DNA of 64,000 bases from contig NZ_JACIUZ010000028.1 in the NCBI RefSeq assembly GCF_014145505.1, positions 19,565 through 83,564 of the forward strand, written 5' to 3'. Below are positions 43,394 through 52,389 of the stretch, one piece after another. The notes below the pieces were generated by a model that saw only the letters and a program-made list of their open reading frames with translations, had not been told where the DNA came from and did not search any database. A program made the translations under genes and the position numbers. Numbering within the stretch: position 1 is the first letter of the stretch; each line of letters begins with the position of its first letter. Origin of the DNA: Limosilactobacillus fastidiosus (lineage in GTDB: Bacteria; Bacillota; Bacilli; Lactobacillales; Lactobacillaceae).

Positions 43394-45565
43394 TTAGATA
43401 ACACAGCTTTCACATTGATTTGCGCCAATTTCATCATTATCGTCGGTGAATGTCCGGACGTAGTAAATTGACTTGATCCCTTTCTTGTAGGCATAATGAC
43501 GCAGAATATTAAGATCACGAGTAGTCATCTTATTTGTCCGCCCATTTTTCCATTCATAAAGGCCTTCGGGTATTGTTGACCGAACAAAGAGGGTCAAAGA
43601 GAGAGATTGATCAATATGTTGTTGTGCGGCCGCATAGGTATCAATTACGGTTCGCATATCCATATCGTAGGCAGAACGGTAGTAAGGCATTGTGTCATTA
43701 GAGAGGTATGGTGCTGGGTAGTAAATCTTCCCAATCATCTTTTCTTGCCGTTCTTCAATCCGATTGATAATTGGGGTAAGACTAGCTGTTGAATCATTAA
43801 TGTAGGAAGTTGAACCATTTGGCGCAACTGCAAGCCGGTATTCATTGTAAAGTCCGTTTTTCATTACGTCTTCTTTTAATTGCTTCCAATCATTGGTTGT
43901 TGGGATGTGGATGTTATTAAAGAGCTTCTTAACCAGATCAGATTGAGGTCCCCAATCTTTAGTTACGTACTTGTCAAAGTAGGAACCGTTAGCATAGGCA
44001 CTCTTTTCAAAGTTATAGAATGTTTCCTGCCGTTCCTTAGCAATTTCATTAGAAGCGACTAATGACCAGTAATTAAGCAACATAAAGTAAACACTAATAA
44101 ATTCTACAGCAACCGGGCTACCATATTGAATGTGATTTTTGGCTAGGTAACCGTGAAGACCCATTGCCCCAAGGCCGATTGAGTGACTAAGTTCGTTTCC
44201 CTTTTTAATTGAGGGAACAACGTCGAGACTTTCCACATCACTGATTCTAGTGAGTCCCCTGACGATTGCCCGAATTGAACGACCAAAATCTGGTGTGTCC
44301 ATCATATTTGCAATGTTAGTTGAACCAAGGTTACAACTGATGTCGGTACCAAGAGTTTCGTAACTTTGGTCATCTGCGATAATGGATGGAGTTTGGACTT
44401 GGGCAATTTCTGAACACAGGTTACTCATCACGATCTTACCGTCAATTGGGTTATCCCGGTTAACGGTATCGATGTTAATGATGTAAGGATAACCCGATTC
44501 TTGTTGGAGTTTACTAATTTCGTCCTCGAGATCACGGGCATTGATTTTTTTCTTGTGGATCGCATCGTTAGCAACCATGTTGTCGTATTCTTTAGTGATA
44601 TCAACATAAGAGAATGGCTTACCGTAAACTCGTTCAACATCATAGGGACTGAAAAGGTACATATCCTCATCTTTTTCAACTAATTCATAGAATTTATCAG
44701 GAACGGTAACCCCAAGTGAAAGAGTTTTTAGTCGAATCTTTTCATCGGCGTTTTCTTTCTTGGCGCCTAAAAATTCAATGATATCAGGGTGAAAGACACT
44801 AAGGTAAACAACGCCTGCACCTTGTCGTTGGCCTAACTGGTTAGAGTAAGAGAAACTATCTTCAAGGAGTTTCATTACCGGAACAACACCACTAGCGGCA
44901 TGTTCGATCTTTTTAATAGGTGCCCCAGCCTCACGAAGGTTACTAAGATTAATCCCAACACCGCCACCAATTTTAGAAAGTTGGAGGGCTGAGTTAATAG
45001 TCCGGCCGATTGTATTCATGTTATCAGTTGGTTGGATTGCAAAGCAGGAAACAAATTCTCCACGACGTTTTCGGCCAACGTTTAAAAAAGTCGGGGTAGC
45101 TGGTTGATAACGTTGATGGATAATTTCGTCCGCTAAGATCATTGCTAATTCTTCATCACCGTTTGCTAAGTAAAGGGCATTCATCGCAACGCGGTCGATA
45201 TAGTTTTCTAGGTAGTATTCCTTATCATCAGTTCGCAGGGCATATTGGGCATAGAATTTGTAGGCTGCCATAAATGAATGAAAATGGAAGTTTTGTTTCT
45301 TTAAATAATCGTATAGCTTTTCAATGAAGGCATTGCTATATTTATCCATAAAACCATCTTCAATATAGTCATTTGCTTCTAGCCATTTGTAGCGCTCAGT
45401 AACGGAAGAGAATTGCTTGGTATTTGGCTTGACGTTATTTTCAATAAAGTCTGCCAGAGCGGCTTGATCCTTATCTAATTGGATTTTGCCATTCTTTGGA
45501 ATATTTACTTCATTATTGAGGTCATAGTACTTAACTTGTGTTAAATCAATATCGGACAGTGCCAT
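43394..45565 (-). CDS. nrdE: Ribonucleotide reductase class Ib, alpha subunit
   Basis: The 723-residue catalytic subunit has the active-site Cys pair in MSNLCSE and ISCNLGST, and the redox Cys pair CESC near the C-terminus. Start is ATG 45565 (MALSDIDLTQVKYY); the frame runs back to 45643, but no ribosome site supports it. nrdF follows 111 bases downstream. Between nrdH and nrdE there is a terminator-like hairpin. Confidence 0.93.
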   Translation of the reverse strand: MALSDIDLTQVKYYDLNNEVNIPKNGKIQLDKDQAALADFIENNVKPNTKQFSSVTERYKWLEANDYIEDGFMDKYSNAFIEKLYDYLKKQNFHFHSFMAAYKFYAQYALRTDDKEYYLENYIDRVAMNALYLANGDEELAMILADEIIHQRYQPATPTFLNVGRKRRGEFVSCFAIQPTDNMNTIGRTINSALQLSKIGGGVGINLSNLREAGAPIKKIEHAASGVVPVMKLLEDSFSYSNQLGQRQGAGVVYLSVFHPDIIEFLGAKKENADEKIRLKTLSLGVTVPDKFYELVEKDEDMYLFSPYDVERVYGKPFSYVDITKEYDNMVANDAIHKKKINARDLEDEISKLQQESGYPYIINIDTVNRDNPIDGKIVMSNLCSEIAQVQTPSIIADDQSYETLGTDISCNLGSTNIANMMDTPDFGRSIRAIVRGLTRISDVESLDVVPSIKKGNELSHSIGLGAMGLHGYLAKNHIQYGSPVAVEFISVYFMLLNYWSLVASNEIAKERQETFYNFEKSAYANGSYFDKYVTKDWGPQSDLVKKLFNNIHIPTTNDWKQLKEDVMKNGLYNEYRLAVAPNGSTSYINDSTASLTPIINRIEERQEKMIGKIYYPAPYLSNDTMPYYRSAYDMDMRTVIDTYAAAQQHIDQSLSLTLFVRSTIPEGLYEWKNGRTNKMTTRDLNILRHYAYKKGIKSIYYVRTFTDDNDEIGANQCESCVI

Positions 45566-45613
45566 GTTTATTTCCCACTTTCTCTTAGGTTTGTAAAAAT
45601 AGTGAATAAAAAA

Positions 45614-45651
45614 AGTGGTTGCGATAAAAATAATTTCTATCACTAACCACT
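45614..45651 (-). terminator. Intrinsic terminator between nrdH and nrdE
   Basis: On the minus strand AGTGGTT pairs with AACCACT, with further TGATAGA/TATCG pairing inside, and T7 follows. It lies inside the nrdH-nrdE-nrdF run and would reduce read-through to nrdEF. Confidence 0.65.
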
Positions 45652-45716
45652 CTAAAAATCATTCAAATTTCAACAAAATTATTAATGAAACCTGAATAGC
45701 CATGCGATTAGATCAT

Positions 45717-45947
45717 TTAAATAGCTTGAGTTAACTTATTTAATTCGTCAGGACGAAAGCCAGAAAAAGCACTTCCGTTTGGTAATTTAACAACTGGAGT
45801 TGCCATGAAACCTTCTGACTTCAAGCTTTTAATGAATTCAGGCTGTTCATCAATATTGTGTTCAACGAAATTAATGTTGTGAGCCTTTAAGAACTTCTTT
45901 GTCATTTTGCATTGGATGCAGTTGTTTTTGGAAAACAAAGTAACCAT
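45717..45947 (-). CDS. nrdH: Glutaredoxin-like NrdH redoxin
   Basis: The 76-residue redoxin carries the CxxC site Cys10-Ile-Gln-Cys13 (FSKNNCIQCKMTK) and the C-terminal FSGFRPDELNKL typical of NrdH. It is the electron donor to class Ib ribonucleotide reductase, reduced by thioredoxin reductase. It heads the nrdH-nrdE-nrdF series. Confidence 0.92.
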   Translation of the reverse strand: MVTLFSKNNCIQCKMTKKFLKAHNINFVEHNIDEQPEFIKSLKSEGFMATPVVKLPNGSAFSGFRPDELNKLTQAI

Positions 45948-45982
45948 TTTGATCCCCTCACTCGTCTTATTTGATGTCCTCT

Positions 45983-46010
45983 AGTATAGCGATATTTTGT
46001 AAAAAATCAA
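45983..46010 (-). promoter_or_regulatory. nrdH promoter
   Basis: On the minus strand TTGATT, 16 bases, TATACT, with the start about 40 bases from nrdH. Confidence 0.6.
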
Positions 46011-46017
46011 TGAAAAA

Positions 46018-46064
46018 GTGCCATATATTGTGTGATATTAAGGGTGAAACACAATATATGGCAC
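46018..46064 (-). promoter_or_regulatory. Tandem NrdR boxes
   Basis: GTGCCATATATTGTGT (46018-46033) and ACACAATATATGGCAC (46049-46064) are mirror copies and each matches the NrdR-box pattern acaCwAtATaTwGtgt over most positions. Their centres are 31 bp apart, three helical turns, the usual geometry for NrdR. They sit directly upstream of the nrdH -35 box. Confidence 0.75.
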
Positions 46065-46187
46065 AAGAGAAAGGCGATAAGGTACGTGAAACTTTTTGAT
46101 TTATTTTATGATAAATGATAGATTGGACAACAACTTGACTATTATACACTGAAAAAATGAATTTACGAGGTTAAAAGGAGAATTATA

Positions 46188-46706
46188 ATGAGGGAAAGAG
46201 TAACAATTCCCCAAGAAGAACAAGTAAAGTTCATGCAGACAGCGATTGCTGAAGCAAAAAAGGCAGAACTGCTAGATGAGGTTCCTATTGGTGCGGTAGT
46301 AACTTATCAGGGAAAGATAATCGGACGTGGTCATAATATGCGTGAGAAATTTCAAGATGTTACGTACCATGCTGAGATGCTGGCAATTATGGAGGCCTGC
46401 TCCTATCTTCATAGTTGGCGACTCGAAGATTGTGATCTTTATGTTACTCTTGAGCCGTGCATGATGTGCAGCGGTGCAATTGTTAATTCCCGTATTCGCA
46501 ATGTTTTTTACGGGGCACCTGATCCGAAGGCAGGAACCGTTGAAAGTTTGTATCATTTACTTAATGATGACCGGCTAAATCATCAGGCTTACGTAACTTC
46601 TGGTATTCTTGGTGAACAATGCAGTCAATTGCTTAAAGATTTTTTTCGGGCAGTTAGAAAAAAACGAAAATTAGCCCGTAAAAAGAAAAAAACTGGTAAT
46701 TCTTAG
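46188..46706 (+). CDS. tadA: tRNA-specific adenosine deaminase
   Basis: The 172-residue enzyme makes inosine at the wobble base A34 of tRNA-Arg(ACG). Zinc ligands are His61 and Glu63 in HAEMLAI and Cys91/Cys94 in PCMMCSG. The Lys/Arg-rich tail is typical for binding tRNA. AAAAGGAG precedes the ATG. The SRP RNA gene follows 26 bases later. Confidence 0.93.
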   Translation: MRERVTIPQEEQVKFMQTAIAEAKKAELLDEVPIGAVVTYQGKIIGRGHNMREKFQDVTYHAEMLAIMEACSYLHSWRLEDCDLYVTLEPCMMCSGAIVNSRIRNVFYGAPDPKAGTVESLYHLLNDDRLNHQAYVTSGILGEQCSQLLKDFFRAVRKKRKLARKKKKTGNS

Positions 46707-46732
46707 GTAAATGTTGTATCATATTATTTGCC

Positions 46733-46822
46733 GTAAGGCCTTAGAGCAAGGATATGCTTACGAACCGTGTCAGGTCCGGAAGGAAGCAGCACTAAGTTTG
46801 ATGTATCTTGTGCTCTAAGTTT
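46733..46822 (+). ncRNA. ffs: Signal recognition particle RNA (4.5S, small form)
   Basis: The segment contains GTGTCAGGTCCGGAAGGAAGC, the conserved domain IV loop that binds Ffh. It is closed by outer pairing of TTAGAGC with GCTCTAA, and a T tract follows at the 3' end. The length of about 90 nt fits the small bacterial SRP RNA of lactobacilli rather than the large Bacillus form. End points are approximate. Confidence 0.92.
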
Positions 46823-46839
46823 TTTTGATAATTAATTGT

Positions 46840-46870
46840 GAGGTCAGGGATTTTCTTCCCTGGCCTCTTT
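46840..46870 (+). terminator. Hairpin after the SRP RNA
   Basis: GAGGTCAGGG pairs with CCCTGGCCTC (one G-U) with only a TTT end; it may back up the SRP RNA terminator. Confidence 0.55.
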
Positions 46871-46985
46871 AATTCTTTTGAGGAGAAATTTTAATTTGAA
46901 TTAAATTCAACTTAAATGATTTTTCTTTCGTTAAAAGCTAGTATAATATTAAGAAGCATTAAAATTACGGAAAGGAAGCTGATTA

Positions 46986-48803
46986 ATGAGTTACCAGGCA
47001 TTATACCGCGTATGGCGTCCCCAGCGTTTTGATGACATGGTTGGGCAACAAGTTGTGACGCGAACACTAAAAAACGCCATTATTACTCACCAAATTAGTC
47101 ATGCCTACCTCTTCGCTGGGCCACGGGGTACTGGGAAGACTTCTGCGGCTAAAATATTTGCTAAGGCAGTTAACTGTCACTACTCTCAAGATGGTGAGCC
47201 ATGTAATGAATGTGATACCTGTAAAGCAATTACCAATGGTCAGTTAAATGATGTTATTGAAATTGATGCTGCATCAAATAATGGTGTAGAAGAAATTCGC
47301 GATATTCGTGATAAAGCGAAGTATGCGCCAACACAGGCAGAGTATAAGGTTTATATTATTGATGAAGTTCATATGCTTTCAACTGGAGCTTTTAACGCCT
47401 TACTTAAGACACTGGAAGAGCCACCTGCTAACGTGATCTTTATTTTGGCAACAACAGAGCCACATAAGATCCCCCTAACAATTATCTCTCGTGTTCAACG
47501 ATTTGATTTTCGTCGGATTTCTGCGACCGATTCGTTTGAACGGATGAAATCTATTCTTGACCAGAAAAAAGTTGAATATGATGAGAAAGCATTATGGGTG
47601 ATTGCTAACGCTGCTGAGGGTGGAATGCGGGATGCCCTGAGTATCCTTGATCAAGTTCTTTCCTTTAGTGATAACCAGGTTAAACTTGATGATGCCTTAT
47701 TGGTAACAGGCAGCGTTACTAAGCAACTTTTAAAGAAATATTTTCTGGAAGTTTGTCAGAACCAAAGTGCTCCAGCGCTCGAAACAATGAAGGAGATCCT
47801 TGGTGAGGGAAAAGATGGTCAGCGTTTTATTGAAGATTTAATTTCGTTTATTCGAGATGTCCTGTTGTATCAAGAAGCACCAAAATTAATAAAGGTTGAA
47901 AGTACTGGGCTAAAGGATGAGGATTTTGCGGAATTAAGTAAAGCAGCCTCCTCAACGACCCTTTACCGGATGATTGATGATTTAAATAATATTCAAATGG
48001 AAATGCGATTTACAACTCATCCTGATGTTTATTTGGAAGTGTTGACAGTTAAATTATCGCAACCAGTGCTTGAACAAAAGTCGACTAATGAAGCGCCACA
48101 GGTTCAAGCCGGTGGAGCAAAGCAGGCGGAAATTGATAAGCTTCAGGCTCAGGTTCAGGCACTCCAGCAAACTGTTAAGGAACTTCGTAAAAACGGTGAG
48201 GTAGTTAACAAAACAGTACGGAATAGTCCTCAATCCGTTAAGGAACAACCGCGTGTTAAGTCACGAAAAATTCAGATAAACTTGCACAAGGTTTACCCAG
48301 TTCTTGCCGCAGCTACCCGTCAAGATCTTATTAAAATAAAGGATCTTTGGGAAGATATGCTAAATATGTTGAGTGTCCCTCAACGTTCATTACTCCATGT
48401 TTCTCAGCCAGTAGCTGCTAGTCCAGATGGAATTATAGTAGCGTTCGACTATGCCTTCCTTTTTCAACAGGCAACTGATGATGCCGCCTTAATAAGGGCA
48501 ATGGAAGAGGGACTGCAAAGACTAAGCGGTGATGAACGAAGAGTTGTTTTTGTGCCAAAGGATCAATGGCCACGGATTCGTCAAGAATACATCCAGAGTC
48601 ATGGCCTAGGAAAGGGGAGCCAGGCAACGCATCTAGCTAACAAGGAGCAATCTGCTCCGGCTAATGCTAAATCACCAGTGCAGGAAGATGAAGCGGCAGA
48701 GGAGCCACCAAGTCAAGAGCCACAATCAGGAGTTCAAAAAGATCTGGTAGCAACTGCCCAGGAACTATTCGGTAGCGATATTGTTAAAGTAGAAAATAAT
48801 TAG
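46986..48803 (+). CDS. dnaX: DNA polymerase III gamma/tau subunit
   Basis: This is the clamp-loader ATPase. It has Walker A AGPRGTGKTSAAK near residue 44, zinc-binding CHYSQDGEPCNECDTC near 65-80, Walker B YKVYIIDEVHML near 118, and sensor ATTEPHK near 157. After the three AAA domains there is a coiled-coil segment (AEIDKLQAQVQALQQTVKEL near 380) and an acidic, Gln/Glu-rich tail. The 605-residue length fits tau. It heads the dnaX-ybaB-recR-yaaL-tmk series. Confidence 0.95.
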   Translation: MSYQALYRVWRPQRFDDMVGQQVVTRTLKNAIITHQISHAYLFAGPRGTGKTSAAKIFAKAVNCHYSQDGEPCNECDTCKAITNGQLNDVIEIDAASNNGVEEIRDIRDKAKYAPTQAEYKVYIIDEVHMLSTGAFNALLKTLEEPPANVIFILATTEPHKIPLTIISRVQRFDFRRISATDSFERMKSILDQKKVEYDEKALWVIANAAEGGMRDALSILDQVLSFSDNQVKLDDALLVTGSVTKQLLKKYFLEVCQNQSAPALETMKEILGEGKDGQRFIEDLISFIRDVLLYQEAPKLIKVESTGLKDEDFAELSKAASSTTLYRMIDDLNNIQMEMRFTTHPDVYLEVLTVKLSQPVLEQKSTNEAPQVQAGGAKQAEIDKLQAQVQALQQTVKELRKNGEVVNKTVRNSPQSVKEQPRVKSRKIQINLHKVYPVLAAATRQDLIKIKDLWEDMLNMLSVPQRSLLHVSQPVAASPDGIIVAFDYAFLFQQATDDAALIRAMEEGLQRLSGDERRVVFVPKDQWPRIRQEYIQSHGLGKGSQATHLANKEQSAPANAKSPVQEDEAAEEPPSQEPQSGVQKDLVATAQELFGSDIVKVENN

Positions 48804-48821
48804 AAAGAGGAATGATAGATT

Positions 48822-49130
48822 ATGATGAATGGTATGAATATGCAACAAATGGTAAAGCAAGCTAAGGAAATGCAAAAGAAAATGATGGCTGAACACGAGG
48901 AACTTGCTAAGCAACAATTCATTGGTCAAGCACCGGATGGAATGGTAACCGCAACCTTTACTGGGGATAATAAGTTGGTAGATTTAAAAATTAAGCCAGA
49001 AGCAGTTGACCCAGATGATATTGATATGCTTTCTGACCTTGTGCTAGCTGCTGTTAACGACGGGATGAAGAAAGTTAACGATGCTACCCAAAGTACTTTG
49101 GGTAAGTACACGCGTGGCTTGGGGATGTAA
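48822..49130 (+). CDS. YbaB/EbfC nucleoid-associated protein
   Basis: The 102-residue DNA-binding protein starts [20 protein letters not shown] and contains the coiled coil and beta sheet typical of the YbaB family. It sits between dnaX and recR as in nearly all Firmicutes. The next start, GTG at 49133, follows its stop after 2 bases. Confidence 0.92.
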   Translation: MMNGMNMQQMVKQAKEMQKKMMAEHEELAKQQFIGQAPDGMVTATFTGDNKLVDLKIKPEAVDPDDIDMLSDLVLAAVNDGMKKVNDATQSTLGKYTRGLGM

Positions 49131-49132
49131 GA

Positions 49133-49732
49133 GTGCAGTATCCAGAACCACTGGCAAAGTTAATCGAGAGTTATACCAAACTACCGGGTATTGGTCAAAA
49201 GACGGCTACCCGGCTAGCTTTTTATACGTTAACGATGCAGAATGACGACGTTACAAACTTTGCCAAGTCATTACTATCAGCAAAGCGCGATCTCCATAGT
49301 TGTAGTATTTGCGGTAATATTACTGAAGATGATCCGTGCCCGATTTGTCAGGATAAGACCCGTGATCGTTCACAAATTTTGGTGGTCGAACAGTCGCAGG
49401 ACGTTATGGCAATGGAGAGAATGCACGAATACCATGGTTTGTACCACGTGCTGAATGGGGTAATATCTCCCGTCGCCGGGACGGGTCCAGAAGATATCAA
49501 TATTACCGGTCTTTTGAATCGCTTGAAAAAGGATGACGAGACTAAAGAGATTATCATTGCAACTAATGCATCATCTGATGGAGAATTGACTGCGAGTTAC
49601 TTAGCGCGGCTTATCAAACCAGCAGGGATCAAGGTAACACGACTAGCTCACGGTCTTTCCGTTGGTGCCGATATTGATTACGCAGACGAAGTGACCCTAT
49701 TTAAGGCAGTTCAAGGACGAACGGAGATGTAA
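49133..49732 (+). CDS. recR: Recombination protein RecR
   Basis: The 199-residue protein has an N-terminal helix-hairpin-helix ([14 protein letters not shown]), a zinc finger with four cysteines between residues 57 and 72, and a Toprim domain ([16 protein letters not shown]). RecR acts with RecO in RecA loading at gaps. It starts with GTG at 49133. Confidence 0.95.
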   Translation: MQYPEPLAKLIESYTKLPGIGQKTATRLAFYTLTMQNDDVTNFAKSLLSAKRDLHSCSICGNITEDDPCPICQDKTRDRSQILVVEQSQDVMAMERMHEYHGLYHVLNGVISPVAGTGPEDINITGLLNRLKKDDETKEIIIATNASSDGELTASYLARLIKPAGIKVTRLAHGLSVGADIDYADEVTLFKAVQGRTEM

Positions 49733-49735
49733 CTC

Positions 49736-49987
49736 ATGCTTTTTCGTCATCGAAATAAGGAAGTAGTAAAGCAAGAAAGTGACCAACGTTTGTTAAACTT
49801 AATTTACGAGACAAAGGCAAGTTGGGATCACGCTAAGGAAACAGAACAAGCGGTGTATGAAGCAAATGCAAGCACGGAATTACATTACCGAACTCGTTTG
49901 CAGGAGCAGAAGTACCTATATCTTTACCGAATTGCACGAAAATTTAAGGTGCACGGTAAAATGAATCGGGGCGTCGTCGATCGTTAG
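49736..49987 (+). CDS. yaaL: YaaL-family small protein
   Basis: The 83-residue, charged, helical protein of the DUF2508 group always lies between recR and tmk in this gene order. It has no catalytic motif. Function unknown. Confidence 0.75.
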   Translation: MLFRHRNKEVVKQESDQRLLNLIYETKASWDHAKETEQAVYEANASTELHYRTRLQEQKYLYLYRIARKFKVHGKMNRGVVDR

Positions 49988-49997
49988 GAAGAGGACA

Positions 49998-50639
49998 ATG
50001 ACAGGAAAATTTATTTCATTTGAAGGACCGGATGGTGCGGGAAAGACAAGTGTGATTAACACAATTCAAGCTAATTTAGAAAAGCAGTTGGGTAAACCAC
50101 AAGTAATGTATACCCGTGAGCCAGGTGGTAATCATATCTCAGAACAAATCCGCCAAGTGCTGTTTGATGACCAGAATACGGATATTGATGGATGGACCGA
50201 AGCGTTGTTATTTGCTGCGGCCCGGCGTCAACATATTGTTTCAGAAATTATTCCTGGGTTAAAGAAGGGTAAAGTGATCCTATGTGATCGTTATGTGGAT
50301 AGTTCAATTGCTTATCAAGGAGCTGGTCGGCATCTTGGGGAAAAGCGGATTTGGGATGTTAATCAATTTGCAATTGATGGTCTCCTACCTGATTTAACAA
50401 TTTACCTTGATGTTGAATCTGAAATTGGGTTACGTCGGATCGCCGAACACCGTGCTGATCAGGTTAATCGTTTAGACGAAGAACAGCTAAGCTTTCATAA
50501 AAAAGTTCGTAAATCTTTTCTTCGACTTCAATGTGAAAATCCAGAAAGAATTAAGTTAATCGATGCTAGTCAACCATTAGCAAAGGTAATTGCTGATGTT
50601 AAACAAACGATTCATGCTAAGTTTAATGATTTATTTTAA
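49998..50639 (+). CDS. tmk: Thymidylate kinase
   Basis: The enzyme phosphorylates dTMP to dTDP. It shows P-loop FEGPDGAGKTSV near residue 8, the DRY-type motif LCDRYVDSSIAYQG near 95, and a lid with RIAEHR near 150. The length of 213 aa is standard. Confidence 0.95.
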   Translation: MTGKFISFEGPDGAGKTSVINTIQANLEKQLGKPQVMYTREPGGNHISEQIRQVLFDDQNTDIDGWTEALLFAAARRQHIVSEIIPGLKKGKVILCDRYVDSSIAYQGAGRHLGEKRIWDVNQFAIDGLLPDLTIYLDVESEIGLRRIAEHRADQVNRLDEEQLSFHKKVRKSFLRLQCENPERIKLIDASQPLAKVIADVKQTIHAKFNDLF

Positions 50640-50670
50640 GTTTACGGTATCCAAAGAAAGGTGATTTATT

Positions 50671-50994
50671 ATGAAAATGATTATTGCAATTGTCCAATCA
50701 AAGGACAGTAATCGGCTCCGTAAAGCGTTTGCCAGTAACCATATTCAAATGACACAGCTTTCCACAACTGGTGGTTTTCTTCGTGAAGGAAACGCAACGT
50801 TTTTAATTGGAATTGAGGATGAACGCGTTCAAGAAGTTCTTGATATTATCAAAAAGAATGCTAAATCCCGTGAACAGTATGTTACTTCCCAGATGCATAT
50901 GGACGTTGAAGGGGGTTCAGCATTCCCAGTTAACGTTCAGGTTGGCGGAGCAACTGTTTTCGTCATGCCAGTTGACCAATTTCATAAATTTTAA
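50671..50994 (+). CDS. darA: Cyclic-di-AMP receptor of the PII-like family (YaaQ/DarA)
   Basis: The 107-residue protein has the family start MKMIIAIVQSKDSNRLRKAF, the T-loop region TQLSTTGGFLREGNATFLIG, and the C-terminal FPVNVQVGGATVFVMPVD. Orthologues (DarA/PstA) bind c-di-AMP, a signal for osmotic and wall state; downstream targets are unknown. It lies between tmk and holB, its standard location. Confidence 0.9.
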   Translation: MKMIIAIVQSKDSNRLRKAFASNHIQMTQLSTTGGFLREGNATFLIGIEDERVQEVLDIIKKNAKSREQYVTSQMHMDVEGGSAFPVNVQVGGATVFVMPVDQFHKF

Positions 50995-51012
50995 TTAAGC
51001 AGGTGAAGATAA

Positions 51013-52017
51013 GTGGCTGACCAATTGCAGGCAGAAAGTTTGCAACCTTTGATTGTTAGGCAGTTACAAACAGTAATCAAAAACCACGAGTTAGCACATG
51101 CGTATCTTTTCGTTGGTCCGACTGGATCAGGAAAAAGTCAGCTGGCTAAGTGGTTAGCATTACGACTCTTTTGTTTCAACCTCCAAAATGGTGAACCTGA
51201 TCTTACGTGTCCAGAATGCCAACGAATCCTAAGTGGTAATCATCCTGACGTCGTGGTTGCTAAACCGGAGGGTCGTCAAATTAAGGTTGATGAAATTCGT
51301 CATTTGAAGGATGAATTTACTAAGAGTGCTGTTGAGGGTAATAGAAAGCTTTTTATAATTCATGATGCTGAAAAAATGACGAATAACGCTGCCAATAGTT
51401 TATTGAAGTTTATCGAAGAACCAGGCTCGGGAGTTTACATTTTGATGTTAACGACGAATAAGAGTGCTGTCTTGCCAACAATCCGTTCTCGAACTCAGGT
51501 AATTGAGCTTCAACCATTGCCACGAGCTGAACTGGAAAAAGGATTGGCACAAAATGGGGTTCCCCGAACTGAAAGAACAGTTGCGCTTGGATTAACTGAT
51601 TCTGTAAGTGAGGTTATGGAGTGGCGAAAAGATGATTGGTTGAAGCAGGCAATTACAGCAATTTCCCTGTGGTATCGTCATACAAGCAAAGCTAATATGC
51701 TGGGTTTCGTTGATGTTCAGACTGAAATTGTTAAATTAGCAACCGATCGACAAAAGCAACAGCTGATTCTTGATCTGATGGCATTGATTTGGCGTGATAC
51801 TTTATTGATTGCTAACGGAATAACTGCTGAACAAGACTTACACTTTGTACAGGAGCAGGAGCTATTAAGCTTTACGGCGAATAATTATTCGGTGAGGACA
51901 TTATTAGCAATTAGTCAGGAAACATTGACTAGTCGTCACCTGTTGGATCAAAATATGGCCTTTCAAAATGTTGCAGAACAGTTAACGATTAAGATCGTTC
52001 GAGCACTTTCGGCATAG
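51013..52017 (+). CDS. holB: DNA polymerase III delta' subunit
   Basis: The 334-residue clamp-loader subunit has Walker A FVGPTGSGKSQLAK near residue 34, a zinc cluster (CPECQRIL) near 62, and the sensor region FIEEPGSGVYILMLTTN near 137. It starts at GTG 51013 with AGGTGAAG upstream. The expected rpsT/yaaT-type neighbour RicT is not present between holB and yabA here. Confidence 0.92.
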   Translation: MADQLQAESLQPLIVRQLQTVIKNHELAHAYLFVGPTGSGKSQLAKWLALRLFCFNLQNGEPDLTCPECQRILSGNHPDVVVAKPEGRQIKVDEIRHLKDEFTKSAVEGNRKLFIIHDAEKMTNNAANSLLKFIEEPGSGVYILMLTTNKSAVLPTIRSRTQVIELQPLPRAELEKGLAQNGVPRTERTVALGLTDSVSEVMEWRKDDWLKQAITAISLWYRHTSKANMLGFVDVQTEIVKLATDRQKQQLILDLMALIWRDTLLIANGITAEQDLHFVQEQELLSFTANNYSVRTLLAISQETLTSRHLLDQNMAFQNVAEQLTIKIVRALSA

Positions 52018-52028
52018 GAGGATTAAAA

Positions 52029-52379
52029 ATGAGTGAACATAGTAATCCAAATAGTATTTATGATCGTTTCGCTCAGGTGACTAAACAAACGCATGATTTA
52101 GTTGCCAATATGGAACAACTCCAAGCCCAGGTGACAGAGTTAATGGAAACTAATGCTGAGCTTTCAATTGAAAACGATCATCTGCGGACAATGTTAAAGA
52201 AGATGCATCAGCCCAAGCATGATGATCACCTTTCTGGTTCACGGGAGAATTTAAAAAAGCTTTATCAGCAAGGCTTTCACGTTTGTAGCGAGTACTTTGG
52301 CAAGCGACTTGACCAAAACGAATCATGTACATTTTGCTTAGACACGATTTTTGGTCATGAACAACCACCAATTAAGTAG
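52029..52379 (+). CDS. yabA: Replication initiation control protein YabA
   Basis: The 116-residue protein has an N-terminal coiled coil (VANMEQLQAQVTELMETNAE) that binds DnaA and DnaN. A C-terminal zinc-binding motif has His84, Cys86, Cys100 and Cys103. It limits replication initiation. AGGAGG precedes the ATG. Confidence 0.92.
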   Translation: MSEHSNPNSIYDRFAQVTKQTHDLVANMEQLQAQVTELMETNAELSIENDHLRTMLKKMHQPKHDDHLSGSRENLKKLYQQGFHVCSEYFGKRLDQNESCTFCLDTIFGHEQPPIK

Positions 52380-52389
52380 GGAGAAGAAT

